64,000 bases of DNA from Paenibacillus plantiphilus. Lineage in GTDB: Bacteria > Bacillota > Bacilli > Paenibacillales > Paenibacillaceae. Below the pieces are notes generated by a model, which saw only the letters and a program-made list of their open reading frames with translations, was not told the DNA's origin and did not search any database. Within the stretch, counting starts at the first letter, position 1. Each line of letters starts with the position of its first letter. Location of the stretch: positions 1-64,000 of the forward strand of contig NZ_CAKMMF010000024.1 of assembly GCF_927798095.1 (NCBI RefSeq). The letters are read 5' to 3'. A program made the translations under genes and the position numbers. Below, one piece after another: positions 16,250-25,158 of the stretch.

Positions 16250-18211
16250 ATGCCGGATTGGTCCTATCAGACATTGTTTCGACCTCTATTATTCCGACTG
16301 CCTGCCAAGATAGCGAGAAATGCGACACTTCATGCAATGGGAGGGCTGAGTCGCATTCCTGGCGGATCACTCGTCATCCGAACCTTGGGCCATATGGAGG
16401 TATCCCCTCTTCTGGAGGGGGAAGCTATGGGGGTCACATTCAAATATCCAGTTGGGCTGAGCGGCGGTCTTGATCCGCAAGGCACGGCTCACACTGCGCT
16501 GGCGCAATTCGGGTTCGGGTTTATTGAAGTCGGTCCTGTGACGATTGATCCAATCGATGAGGAAGCAATCATTCGCGATGCGGCACAAGAATCGATTATT
16601 TATAAGCAAATTTACGCCAATGTGGGTTTGGAAGCTATTGTGAAACGGTTGAAGGGAAGGCGCGGACATAAGCTGCCAATGCTTATGCGCTTGCGTCATA
16701 TGCCAGGTCGCACACCGGCCGAGGCAACCGCAGAAATGAAGGAAATGCTGAAGCAATTGTCGCCATATGCCGCTGGCTTCTATCTCGATATATCGGATGC
16801 AAGCTGGTCGCTGGAGGATGAACGGCTCTATTTGTCTACGGTGATGGAGTCAGCCCGGTTGCTGGCTCCGGGCATGCCGCTGCTGCTGTATTGTCCGCTG
16901 GACGCAGGGAAGGAGCGGCTTGCTGCATGGCTTGACAAGCTGGAGGAAGCGGGGGCTGTATGCGACGGTATTGTTGTTGGAGATGCATGGAAGACAGAGC
17001 AGGGCTATGTGATTGGCAGAGGCGGTCTGCAGCATGCGATTCAACTGACGAGCTGGGCCCGTCAAGCCTGCGGGGATGCGCTGACCATTATCGCTGCGGG
17101 CGGTGTTCATGAGCCGGAGGACGGGCTTGCGCTGACCGAAGCAGGCGCTAATTATGTGCAGCTTCATAGTGGACTCGTATTCTCGGGACCAGGTCTTCCC
17201 AAGCGTATCAATGAAGCGCTGCTTCATCGGATTGTAGAACACGAGGAAGTGCCGCAGCCGCCGAGCTTTTGGCAGGGCTGGGGGTGGATGTGCTTGTTAG
17301 GTATCAGCATGATCATTGGCGGCATTATTGCTTGGGTTATAGCTGCCACCACCGTTGTGCTCCCCTATGATCTGGCTTTTCTCTGTGCAACACCAGAGAT
17401 GCTCAATCAGTTGAATGACCGACTTCTGCCCTTCATGTCGCATGATCGCATCACACTTGCGGGCACGATGATTTCCATTGGCGTTCTCTACTATCAATTG
17501 GCCCGTTATGGATTGCGACAACGGCTGCACTGGGCGCGAACAGCGATTATGACATCGGCGCTATTCGGTTTCAGCAGCTTCTTTCTTTATCTTGGTTACG
17601 GTTATTTTGATCCGCTGCATGCTGCTGTCGCTGCAGTGCTTCTGCCGATGTTTGTATTGTCCATGCGGGATCGCAAGGAAGAGCCTTATCGTAAGCAACC
17701 CAATATGCGTAATGACCGGGTTTGGAGGATGGCCCAGAGAGGTCAGTTTATGATGGTGTCACTAGGCTTTGCGCTTGTTCTTGGCGGCATCATTATTTCG
17801 TACATCGGCATCACGGATGTTTTTGTGCCGGAGGATCTTGCCTTCCTTATGACTTCTCCAGCTGTATTGGAAGGAGCGAATGAGAATTTGATTCCGCTTA
17901 TTGCGCATGATCGGGCTGGTTTCGGAGGCGCTTTGCTCTCTGTTGCGCTGGGGCTGCTGGCTACGGCGCTATGGGGAATTCAAGAGGGCCAGCGCTGGTT
18001 GTGGTGGACTTTTCTCGCGGCTGGACTGCCTCCCTTTATTGCGGCGTTCAGTGTTCATTTCTGGATCGGATATGTGAATTGGTGGCATTTGACGCCGCCG
18101 CTAATCGCGCTGCTGTTGTTCGTGCTCGCGCTCATCTGGCTCTACCCGTATCTGATGCGAGCTGCTCCTGCTGTCCCGCTTCGTATTCATAATAGAGAGC
18201 GAGCGTCATGA
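16250..18211 (+). CDS. DHODH-like TIM barrel fused to a duplicated membrane domain
   Basis: A 653-residue two-part protein. Residues 1 to about 330 resemble dihydroorotate dehydrogenase (PyrD) barrels: VGLSGGLDPQG near the start, IIAAGGVHEPEDGLALTEAG and VQLHSGLVFSGPGLPKRI at the end, matching FMN-phosphate-binding strands. The middle catalytic block of true PyrD is poorly conserved, so pyrimidine synthesis is doubtful. Residues about 345-640 hold about eight membrane helices in two similar halves; each half carries a P-x-DLAFL motif, then LxPxxxHDR before its second helix. AAGGAG at 16236-16241 fits ATG 16250 better than ATG 16244. Role unknown; a membrane-tethered flavoenzyme is an inference. 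Confidence 0.8.
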   Translation: MPDWSYQTLFRPLLFRLPAKIARNATLHAMGGLSRIPGGSLVIRTLGHMEVSPLLEGEAMGVTFKYPVGLSGGLDPQGTAHTALAQFGFGFIEVGPVTIDPIDEEAIIRDAAQESIIYKQIYANVGLEAIVKRLKGRRGHKLPMLMRLRHMPGRTPAEATAEMKEMLKQLSPYAAGFYLDISDASWSLEDERLYLSTVMESARLLAPGMPLLLYCPLDAGKERLAAWLDKLEEAGAVCDGIVVGDAWKTEQGYVIGRGGLQHAIQLTSWARQACGDALTIIAAGGVHEPEDGLALTEAGANYVQLHSGLVFSGPGLPKRINEALLHRIVEHEEVPQPPSFWQGWGWMCLLGISMIIGGIIAWVIAATTVVLPYDLAFLCATPEMLNQLNDRLLPFMSHDRITLAGTMISIGVLYYQLARYGLRQRLHWARTAIMTSALFGFSSFFLYLGYGYFDPLHAAVAAVLLPMFVLSMRDRKEEPYRKQPNMRNDRVWRMAQRGQFMMVSLGFALVLGGIIISYIGITDVFVPEDLAFLMTSPAVLEGANENLIPLIAHDRAGFGGALLSVALGLLATALWGIQEGQRWLWWTFLAAGLPPFIAAFSVHFWIGYVNWWHLTPPLIALLLFVLALIWLYPYLMRAAPAVPLRIHNRERAS

Positions 18212-18242
18212 GTTGAATGCTGAATAATGGAGCAGGATATAG

Positions 18243-18794
18243 ATGATTTATTTTCCATTATTTGATGAATGGAGTGCAACTAACTTGAGTTCTATTTCGT
18301 TTCATGAATATACGGAATCTTATTTGGAAGCGGTTCGTCATACGTACAACTATTTTGTCGAGCATACAACGGTTTCATTTGATATGGAGCCGTTGACTAC
18401 GGAGCAGATGAGCTTGGCGATTCAACCGCTTCATGACCGTTATCGATCACATGTGGTCTGTATAGACGGGCGTTATGCCGGATATATGCTCATTACTCAG
18501 CATAAGAAGAAAGCCGCCTTTAACCCTACAGGGGAAGTGACGATTTACTTGAACCCTGAGGAGACAGGAAAGGGTTTGGGCAGCCATTCCCTGCAGTTTG
18601 TTGAAGACACAGCAAGAGAGCTGGGCTTCCATTCCCTTATTGCTACGATATGTTCCGAGAATACAGCCAGCATAAGCTTGTTTACACGATATGGATATGA
18701 GCAAGCTGCCCATTATAAGGAAGTTGGATTCAAATTCGGACGATGGCTGGATATCGTTACCTATCAGAAGCTGCTGAATGATTGTATTGAATAA
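18243..18794 (+). CDS. GNAT acetyltransferase, phosphinothricin acetyltransferase-like
   Basis: A 183-residue GNAT. The layout (YNYFVEHTTVSFDMEPLT, EVTIYLNPEETGKGLGSHSL, ICSENTASISLFTRYGYEQ, KEVGFKFGRWLDIVTYQK) closely follows the Pat/MnaT branch that acetylates phosphinothricin or methionine sulfoximine. Whether it confers resistance cannot be told. ATG 18243 follows GGAGCAGG. Confidence 0.87.
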   Translation: MIYFPLFDEWSATNLSSISFHEYTESYLEAVRHTYNYFVEHTTVSFDMEPLTTEQMSLAIQPLHDRYRSHVVCIDGRYAGYMLITQHKKKAAFNPTGEVTIYLNPEETGKGLGSHSLQFVEDTARELGFHSLIATICSENTASISLFTRYGYEQAAHYKEVGFKFGRWLDIVTYQKLLNDCIE

Positions 18795-18848
18795 AAATTA
18801 TAATTAATGTATATTTATTCATATCCTATTTGTGGGACGGTGGAATAA

Positions 18849-19634
18849 ATGTACAAACATATCGAAGAGATCGCACTTAACAGCTGGCCATCTTTGCAGA
18901 CATACGTTGTGGATGGCTGGCTGCTGCGGTTTGCAGAAGGTTATACGAAACGCTCCAACTCTGTCAGTCCGATCTATGGAGACTGTACGGACGACGTGGA
19001 ATTGCATGCACGCATTGATGAAGTAGAGCGGCTGTATCAGAAAGCGGGCTTGAACACGATTTTCAAAATGACACCGTTCGTTCAGCCAGTCGCATTGACT
19101 GAGGTGTTGGCAGCACGAGGTTATGTGGAAGTAGAGCCTTCCAGTGTCCGTAAGCTGGAGCTGCAGCATATCGCTTCGCCTGAGCTTCAGTGTCACATCA
19201 CGGCCGTGTTAAGCGAGGAATGGCTTGACAATATTGCGCGCATGCAGGGGATGTCGGAACAGTCTGTCGCTGTCACACGGAGCCTGTTGGCGTCATCCAT
19301 GTTGGAGCAAGGATTCGCAATTTTGTACAGCGGAGGAATGCCAGTCGCATGCGGCTTAGGCGTTATGGAGCGGGGATATATGGGGTTATACGATATCGTG
19401 ACGGACGAGCGCTGCCGCAAGCAGGGCTATGGCGAGCAGTTAGTCCGCCATCTGCTTCGCTGGGGGCTGAGCAAGGGAGCTCATACTTGTTATTTGCTTG
19501 TCGTGTTAAGTAATGGTCCTGCACTGAAACTATATGATAAGGTAGGATTTCAGGAGATTTATACGTATAGCTATTGGGTGAAGCCGGATAGGCAAGCAGA
19601 CATCAGCTCTCATGGGGAAGGTGAGGCGACCTAA
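18849..19634 (+). CDS. GNAT acetyltransferase with extended N-terminal domain
   Basis: A 261-residue protein. The N-terminal half (HIEEIALNSWPSLQTYVVDGW) is a degenerate GNAT-like domain; the C-terminal half has the acetyl-CoA site IVTDERCRKQGYGEQLVRHLL and LKLYDKVGFQEIY. Such tandem proteins include uncharacterised Bacillales acetyltransferases. It starts 54 bp after the previous GNAT gene. Confidence 0.85.
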   Translation: MYKHIEEIALNSWPSLQTYVVDGWLLRFAEGYTKRSNSVSPIYGDCTDDVELHARIDEVERLYQKAGLNTIFKMTPFVQPVALTEVLAARGYVEVEPSSVRKLELQHIASPELQCHITAVLSEEWLDNIARMQGMSEQSVAVTRSLLASSMLEQGFAILYSGGMPVACGLGVMERGYMGLYDIVTDERCRKQGYGEQLVRHLLRWGLSKGAHTCYLLVVLSNGPALKLYDKVGFQEIYTYSYWVKPDRQADISSHGEGEAT

Positions 19635-19663
19635 TTCGATTGTGAAATGGATGGGGTACAACT

Positions 19664-20536
19664 ATGTTGAATGAAAAGCGCTACGATCTGACTTGTGATG
19701 CTCCAGCCAGCAGCGAGATGCTGCCAGACAGCCGTGTCCGTTCGATTGTGAACGATTACATTCAGCAGGTAGAAGCCGCAGCGCCTGGTCTATTGGCGGG
19801 GTTCTATATTTATGGCTCCATATCAATGGGCGATTATTCATTGGAGCTTAGTGATATTGATTTTGTTGCGGTTACAAGTGAGGAGTTGAATAGCGAGCAG
19901 CTTGCAGTGCTTGCCGAGGTTCATCGCACGGTCGCTTCGAGAGCCCGCAAACCCAACATGGACGGGATCTATGTGACGTCAGGGCAGCTTGGCAAGCTGC
20001 CGCATGAGATTCCTCCATTTCCTTACTATCATCGTAATCGCCTGCATGAATCTGGATATTTCGAATGCAATTCCGTCACATGGGCCGAGCTAAAGGAAAG
20101 CGGTATTCGGATTGTTGGTCTGTCGCCTTCCATGCTGGAATATGAGGTGGATTGGAATGACTTGCTGCTGAATATGCAGGATAATCTGAATAGCTATTGG
20201 CGCAATTGGATGATGCAATCGGCCAAGCTGTGGTCGGTCAAAGGAATGAAGCTATTGAGCAGAGGAGCAGCGGAATGGGGGGTGCTTGGCATCTCGCGGC
20301 TCTATTATACGTTTCGGGAGCGGGCGATTACGACGAAGGCAGCTGCGGGAGAATATATGCTTGAGCATGTCGATCAACGATGGCATCCGATCATTCAAGA
20401 GGCGATCCATTACAGAAGAGGTATACCCAGCAGCTATCAGTCTATTAACAAGAGGCGAGCAGACGCGCTCGCATATATGCTGTTTATGATGGAAGAATGC
20501 AATAGACAGGCAGCTGAAGCGCTATCTAATAAGTGA
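19664..20536 (+). CDS. Aminoglycoside adenylyltransferase-like nucleotidyltransferase
   Basis: A 290-residue protein. The nucleotidyltransferase motif YGSISMGDYSLELSDIDFV at about 50-68 supplies the Gly-Ser and two metal-binding aspartates. The C-terminal all-helical half resembles AadA/DUF4111 proteins, which adenylylate streptomycin or spectinomycin. The substrate is inferred only at fold level. It is 30 bp after the GNAT gene and 14 bp before VanZ, so it is probably cotranscribed. Confidence 0.82.
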   Translation: MLNEKRYDLTCDAPASSEMLPDSRVRSIVNDYIQQVEAAAPGLLAGFYIYGSISMGDYSLELSDIDFVAVTSEELNSEQLAVLAEVHRTVASRARKPNMDGIYVTSGQLGKLPHEIPPFPYYHRNRLHESGYFECNSVTWAELKESGIRIVGLSPSMLEYEVDWNDLLLNMQDNLNSYWRNWMMQSAKLWSVKGMKLLSRGAAEWGVLGISRLYYTFRERAITTKAAAGEYMLEHVDQRWHPIIQEAIHYRRGIPSSYQSINKRRADALAYMLFMMEECNRQAAEALSNK

Positions 20537-20549
20537 GCAAAAGGAGTAC

Positions 20550-20990
20550 ATGAACACCATTATGAAGCCGCTTGTTGCGATTATTACCATTTTATATACG
20601 GGATTGCTTATCTATTGGATGTTTATCGGATTCGGGCGCAGTCAGGTGAGCATGGATGTGTATCAGTACAATGTTATTCCGTTTGAGACGTTAAAAATGT
20701 ACTTTCTGCACGCGGACCACTTCAGTCTGCGCAATTGGCTTGTGAATGTTGTCGGCAATGTGGCCGTGTTCGTGCCTTTCGGAGTTGCACTGCCTTACTT
20801 GCTCCGTATAAAGCTTGTTCGGTTTACTATGATGTTTATAAGTGTCTTGTTTATGCTTGAGCTGCTCCAACTGCTGCTGCATCGCGGCAGCTTTGATATT
20901 GATGATGTGCTATTGAATACAATAGGTGCTATTATAGGATATATGATTTATCGACTGGGGGCCCTGTTGGGACGGTCAGAGGGAGTGTAA
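20550..20990 (+). CDS. VanZ-family membrane protein
   Basis: A 146-residue protein with about four helices and the VanZ-like signatures NVVGNVAVFVPFG and SFDIDDVLLNTIGAIIGY. VanZ homologues give low-level teicoplanin resistance in enterococci; most family members are uncharacterised. AAGGAG lies just upstream of ATG 20550. Confidence 0.88.
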   Translation: MNTIMKPLVAIITILYTGLLIYWMFIGFGRSQVSMDVYQYNVIPFETLKMYFLHADHFSLRNWLVNVVGNVAVFVPFGVALPYLLRIKLVRFTMMFISVLFMLELLQLLLHRGSFDIDDVLLNTIGAIIGYMIYRLGALLGRSEGV

Positions 20991-20991
20991 G

Positions 20992-21453
20992 GTGGAATAT
21001 ATTAGAGCGCTGGCGCTGAATGAACCGCATCCGGTTGATTTGCTGCTGCTGGCAGATCCAGAGATTGAGGTTGTGAAGAGCTATATCGATAGAAGTCTAT
21101 GCTTCGTGATGGAAAGAGAGCAGGGGCAGCCAATGATTGGCGTATATGCACTGCTGCCAACAAGACCGCAGACGATTGAGTTGGTCAATATTGCAGTAGC
21201 CGAACATGAGCAGGGCAAAGGCTATGGCAGGCAGCTAACGCTTCATGCCATTGTGACGGCTGCAAGTCTCGGCTATAAGACGATAGAGGTTGGAACAGGG
21301 AATTCAAGCCTGCTGCAGCTCGGTCTTTATCAGAAATGCGGGTTCCGCATTGTTGGGGTCGATCGCGATTTCTTCCCCCGCCATTATGTGGAGCCGATCT
21401 ATGAGGATGGCATTCCATGCCGGGACATGATCCGTATGGAGATGGAATTATAA
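20992..21453 (+). CDS. GNAT-family N-acetyltransferase
   Basis: A 153-residue GNAT: VNIAVAEHEQGKGYGRQLT is motif A and LYQKCGFRIVGVDRDFF follows. The ending HYVEPIYEDGIPCRDMIRM is shared by a common Bacillales subgroup. It starts at GTG 20992, one base after the VanZ stop, with GAGGGAG inside the VanZ end, so translation is coupled. Confidence 0.88.
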   Translation: MEYIRALALNEPHPVDLLLLADPEIEVVKSYIDRSLCFVMEREQGQPMIGVYALLPTRPQTIELVNIAVAEHEQGKGYGRQLTLHAIVTAASLGYKTIEVGTGNSSLLQLGLYQKCGFRIVGVDRDFFPRHYVEPIYEDGIPCRDMIRMEMEL

Positions 21454-21559
21454 ATGCTGGATGGAAATGAAGGAGGTCGGCTTAGGCTGCTCATTTTTCG
21501 TTTCTTCCAGCTTTTGTCGTTATTGCGTTAATCGATGGATCAAGGGGGACGAACCATTC

Positions 21560-22387
21560 ATGACAACGCTGTATGTATCGGATCTGGACGGGACATTGCT
21601 GAACAGCAGGCAGGTAATAAGTGAAGAGAGCAGGGCGATACTTAATGAATTGATTGATGACGGGCTGCAATTTACGATTGCAACTGCACGGTCAATCGAC
21701 TCAGCCGGCAAGCTGCTGGAAGGAATCCGGTTCAAGCTGCCGCTTATTTTCATCAACGGTGTATTCATTTACGATCCGATTGCGAAGCGGACGATCAAGT
21801 CGAATCTGCTATCTGCCAGACATGCGTTGGATGTGATCACAGCCTATGAGAATCACGGGCTCAGACCGCTTGTATATACGCTCGATGAGAATGCGGTCCC
21901 ACATATTTATTACAAAGGCATTTATAACGAAAGTGAAGATAATTATATTACCGGACGCCTCCAGCAAGGAGATTCGAGGTTCAAGCTTGTCGACAGCTAT
22001 GAGGAATGCCTGCGGCAATCCATCATTACGATTAATGCGATTGATACGCAGGAGCGATTGCTTCCTGCTTATGAAGCCTTTTATGATCATGAGGCGATGA
22101 CATGCCATTTTGGACCGGATATCTATACACCGGGCTTTCATTGGCTGGAAATTGCGGATTGTCATGCGAACAAGCGCGAGGCTGTGCTGTTCGTGAAGCA
22201 ATATGTGGGGGCGGATAAGCTGGTATGCTTCGGAGATAATTTGAACGACTTGTCCATGTTCGAGGCGGCGGATGAGAAATATGCAGTATCGAATGCGCAT
22301 GAACAAGTTATTCAGGTCGCTACTGCCACCATTCTTTCGAATGAACAGCATGGCGTAGCTGCGTTTCTACATAAAGCGAGACTATGA
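21560..22387 (+). CDS. Cof-type HAD-IIB phosphatase
   Basis: A 275-residue HAD-IIB hydrolase. Motif I is VSDLDGTLLNS, motif II is FTIATARS, motif III Lys is in ANKREAV, and motif IV is CFGDNLNDLSMF, all intact. It probably acts on a sugar or cofactor phosphate. The frame is open from 21461, but AAGGGGG precedes ATG 21560 and motif I starts right after it. The gene ends at the edge of a repeat-rich spacer. Confidence 0.88.
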   Translation: MTTLYVSDLDGTLLNSRQVISEESRAILNELIDDGLQFTIATARSIDSAGKLLEGIRFKLPLIFINGVFIYDPIAKRTIKSNLLSARHALDVITAYENHGLRPLVYTLDENAVPHIYYKGIYNESEDNYITGRLQQGDSRFKLVDSYEECLRQSIITINAIDTQERLLPAYEAFYDHEAMTCHFGPDIYTPGFHWLEIADCHANKREAVLFVKQYVGADKLVCFGDNLNDLSMFEAADEKYAVSNAHEQVIQVATATILSNEQHGVAAFLHKARL

Positions 22388-22394
22388 TAAGGGG

Positions 22395-22510
22395 CAGAAG
22401 CCGCTGCGCAGGAAGAAGGATCTAAATCCGAGGACAGAAGCCGCTGCGCAGGAAGAAGGATCTAAATCCGAGGACAGAAGCCGCTGCGCGGGAAGAAGGA
22501 GCTTCCGATC
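22395..22510. repeat. 40-bp tandem repeat (about 3 copies)
   Basis: CAGAAGCCGCTGCGC recurs at 22395, 22435 and 22475, an exact 40-bp period. The third copy runs directly into the dispersed hairpin element at 22475-22590. Confidence 0.92.
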
Positions 22511-22590
22511 GCTGTTGTTCCCGGATTTCCTGATGATAGGGTCAGGGTTGAAATCCGGGAACAAAGGCGAACGCTTACGCTTCTACAGTA
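22475..22590 (+). repeat. Dispersed intergenic hairpin element, copy A
   Basis: The order is CCGCTGCGC, then CCGATCGCTG, then a perfect 15-bp stem TTGTTCCCGGATTTC (22515-22529) and GAAATCCGGGAACAA (22550-22564) with a 20-nt loop, then AGGCGAAC. Copy B at 30437-30548 has the same order on the other strand, and copy C at 46486-46536 has the left part. Confidence 0.85.
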
Positions 22591-22672
22591 TCCTCTTCCT
22601 GCTCCGCTACTTTGCCCGTTTCTTAAGTTCATTTCATAAAGATTCCAAACCAGGGTGAGTCATTCACCGACC

Positions 22673-22707
22673 ACAACCCACAACCCACAACCCACAACCC
22701 ACAACCC
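22673..22707. repeat. 7-bp tandem repeat (ACAACCC, 5 copies)
   Basis: Five uninterrupted copies of ACAACCC cover 22673-22707. Confidence 0.95.
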
Positions 22708-22893
22708 CACGGACTACGGCTAACAGGGTGACTTTATGTTGTTGAGAAAGTCAGGTGGACAGTGCACCTGACTAAATCTCCGATATCCACTAACAATCCG
22801 CACATTCCTGTGAAAATCAGGCTGGTTGAGTAGTCCACGGTGGCATTTCTCGGTGGAGCGGGCGTTGCATCATAGTCTTTTCCGCAATACAGT

Positions 22894-23119
22894 GATAGCT
22901 GAAGAGGATTCTACGACGCCTAGTCATCTGTAAGATGGGTTTTCATGCTTACAGCGCACATCGCTCCTCAATTACGCGCTGTAACGCGATATTTCCATCT
23001 TAAATCGATAGCCGAGGAGGATTCTACGACGCCTAATCATCTGTAAGAGGATTTATCATGCTTACAGCGCGCCTTACTCCAATTTTTCTTGCTGTAACGC
23101 GGTATTTCAGCCTTACAGC
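22894..23119. repeat. 113-bp imperfect direct duplication
   Basis: GATAGCTGAAGAGGATTCTA at 22894 recurs as GATAGCCGAGGAGGATTCTA at 23007, a 113-bp spacing, the same period as the array at 1-393. Each copy pairs CTTACAGCGC with a GCTGTAACGCG word downstream. Sequence identity with the 1-393 array is limited to these paired words. The rest of the 22388-23215 spacer shows no gene. Confidence 0.85.
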
Positions 23120-23215
23120 GAATGCCTGGATAGTCTTTTTCAAGGGTAAGGCACAACCGATGTACATCGCTTTAGTTCGGTTTTTATCGTTAGCGGGAAT
23201 GGTTATCATTTTCTT

Positions 23216-24568
23216 CTATTCAGAGATCATTAGTATCGATTCTTCTTTGTAAGCTCTGTCCAGTGCTTCATTCCCTTGTTCCTGTAGCTGTTGAATAGCT
23301 TGGTCGATGGTAAGCTCACCGGCAATCATGCCGGATACTGCTCTGCTCAATACGGGATAAATGTTGAAGTTGGGCGGCAGGAGTTTGTAACGTTTACTGT
23401 TCTCCTGCAATTCTGTCAGCGTATAAAAGGCGTCTAATTTATTATTCGCTTCAGATATTACGGCAGGACGAACAGGCAATGCTCCATCTGTTGTGTTTAG
23501 CAATGTTTTGGCTAATGGCTCACTGTTGACGAACTTCACGAATGCCCAGGCCAGACTTTTATTCGATGATTGGCTGTTAACGCCAAATAGATCGGATAGC
23601 TGCGAGTAAAGCGATTGATTAGGACTAGCTGGATCGACGGGCGTACTTGCGATTCCCCAGTTTAAAGGTTTATCCTTGCTCGTATAGGAAGCAATCCGGT
23701 TTCTATACGAGGAGCTCTCGTATCGCATCGCTAAGCGGCCTTTCATAAATAATTCATTTGGCCCTTGCTCTCTCGATGTGTAAATTGTGCCTGACTGGTA
23801 GGTTTTCACGACATTTTGAATAATGTCACGCCACTGCTCTGTGTCCATCGTCACTTGTTTGGCATCAGAACTAATATAGGATAATCCTTTTGTTTTACCG
23901 ATATCTACAATCATAGCAGGCAACGGGTCACTTACAAGATAGGTATAGGCATACCCATACACACGTTCGTCCTCTTGGCCGGTAGTTGGGAATCGTGCGG
24001 CTAGCTCTAATAGTTCCTCCCATGTCATTCTGTCGCGAGGCAAATCTATCTTATATTGATTGAACAAATCGATATTGTAATAAATGGCATAGGTATGAAA
24101 GCTAGTTGCCAGCCCATAGATACTGCCAGCTCCCATTCCTTTAATGCGCTCTATGACGAACGGGAGAATGCTGTCCACATCAAATGCATCCCGTTGAATA
24201 GCCGAATCGAGACGGTATAACAGCTCCTTATCCACCATCGTTTCCATATAGCTCTCATCGATTAGAATAACATCAGGCTTATGGTCTTCAATCAGCTTAT
24301 AATAATGTTCCTCTTGTTTGGTTTTAGGCAATAAGAAGTTAGATTGTGTACTAATGACCTCCAGCTGGACATTGGGGTATTGGGATGTGAAATAGTTGCC
24401 GTAATTTTCGAAAAAAGCTTTTTCATCATAATACATGACCTTTAAAGTTGCTTCGGCATTCATGTCGATTTCTTGCAGCTCTTCATTCGCATTGTTCGAA
24501 CAGCTGCTCAGTATGAATGACAAAGCAAGTAAAAGTGTGATACATGGATAGATTATTTTATTGACCAT
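23216..24568 (-). CDS. Extracellular solute-binding lipoprotein (ABC family 1)
   Basis: A 450-residue family 1 solute-binding protein. The lipoprotein signal has lipobox LSSC with Cys23. The mature part follows the sugar-binding layout: VMYYDEKAFFENYGNYFTSQ, PDVILIDES, YAIYYNIDLFNQYKIDLPRD, TWEELLELAARF and GRLAMRYESS. Substrates are usually oligosaccharides; this one is unknown. No permease or ATPase gene adjoins, so it must use remote partners. GAGGGGAG before ATG 24568 sets the start; the frame stays open to 24715. Confidence 0.88.
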   Translation of the reverse strand: MVNKIIYPCITLLLALSFILSSCSNNANEELQEIDMNAEATLKVMYYDEKAFFENYGNYFTSQYPNVQLEVISTQSNFLLPKTKQEEHYYKLIEDHKPDVILIDESYMETMVDKELLYRLDSAIQRDAFDVDSILPFVIERIKGMGAGSIYGLATSFHTYAIYYNIDLFNQYKIDLPRDRMTWEELLELAARFPTTGQEDERVYGYAYTYLVSDPLPAMIVDIGKTKGLSYISSDAKQVTMDTEQWRDIIQNVVKTYQSGTIYTSREQGPNELFMKGRLAMRYESSSYRNRIASYTSKDKPLNWGIASTPVDPASPNQSLYSQLSDLFGVNSQSSNKSLAWAFVKFVNSEPLAKTLLNTTDGALPVRPAVISEANNKLDAFYTLTELQENSKRYKLLPPNFNIYPVLSRAVSGMIAGELTIDQAIQQLQEQGNEALDRAYKEESILMISE

Positions 24569-25158
24569 TGCAATTGCTCCCCTCAGTTTGTGGCTGTTCC
24601 TAGTATAATTGAGCTTGTTAACGCAAACATTCGAGCATATTCTCATCACTTTCCAGTATGAGTTGAGAATAGAAATGCAAACGAGGAATAGGGGATCACT
24701 TGGCATACGCATCACTCTTGCCTCTCACTGATTGTTTGCTTCTTGTACTCTAATTGCAAATGAAACATGTTAAGAAGCAAGAGCAAGCCAGTGGTTATAA
24801 GGAATGAAATCAAGCGAATATGGATAACTTGGGGAATGTTCTTCTCGTGATGTGCAGTGTTAGAAAGGGAAAGCGAGAGTTCAGAGATGCTAGTATAGCA
24901 TACCTGATAAAAATGATACAAAAATTACAATATGTACAAAATTTATTATCTAGTAGTAAATATAGTTTGGTGAAACTAATATGTCAACTAATCAATATCC
25001 AATACTTGCGAAAGTATTTCAAATCAAAAGGTTGAAAAAAATAATGCTTAGCACCAAGAAAGGGATAGATAAACTATCCTCTCCAATTTAGTTTAGCATT
25101 CGCGATTCATTCATTTCTGTTACAATGGGAAGCAGATAATCGGAAAGAGGAGAAGTGT
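24569..25158. other. AT-rich intergenic region
   Basis: 590 bp between divergent genes. A TACAAT at 25121 is a candidate -10 for the hisA-like gene, without a clear -35. Short frames on both strands (for example 24712-24921 reverse) lack good starts and family signals. I see no RNA element. Confidence 0.45.

Noticed and set aside
24712-24921. 69-codon reverse frame with one hydrophobic stretch
   Set aside because: It would start at TTG without a ribosome binding site and shows no known family; kept as intergenic.
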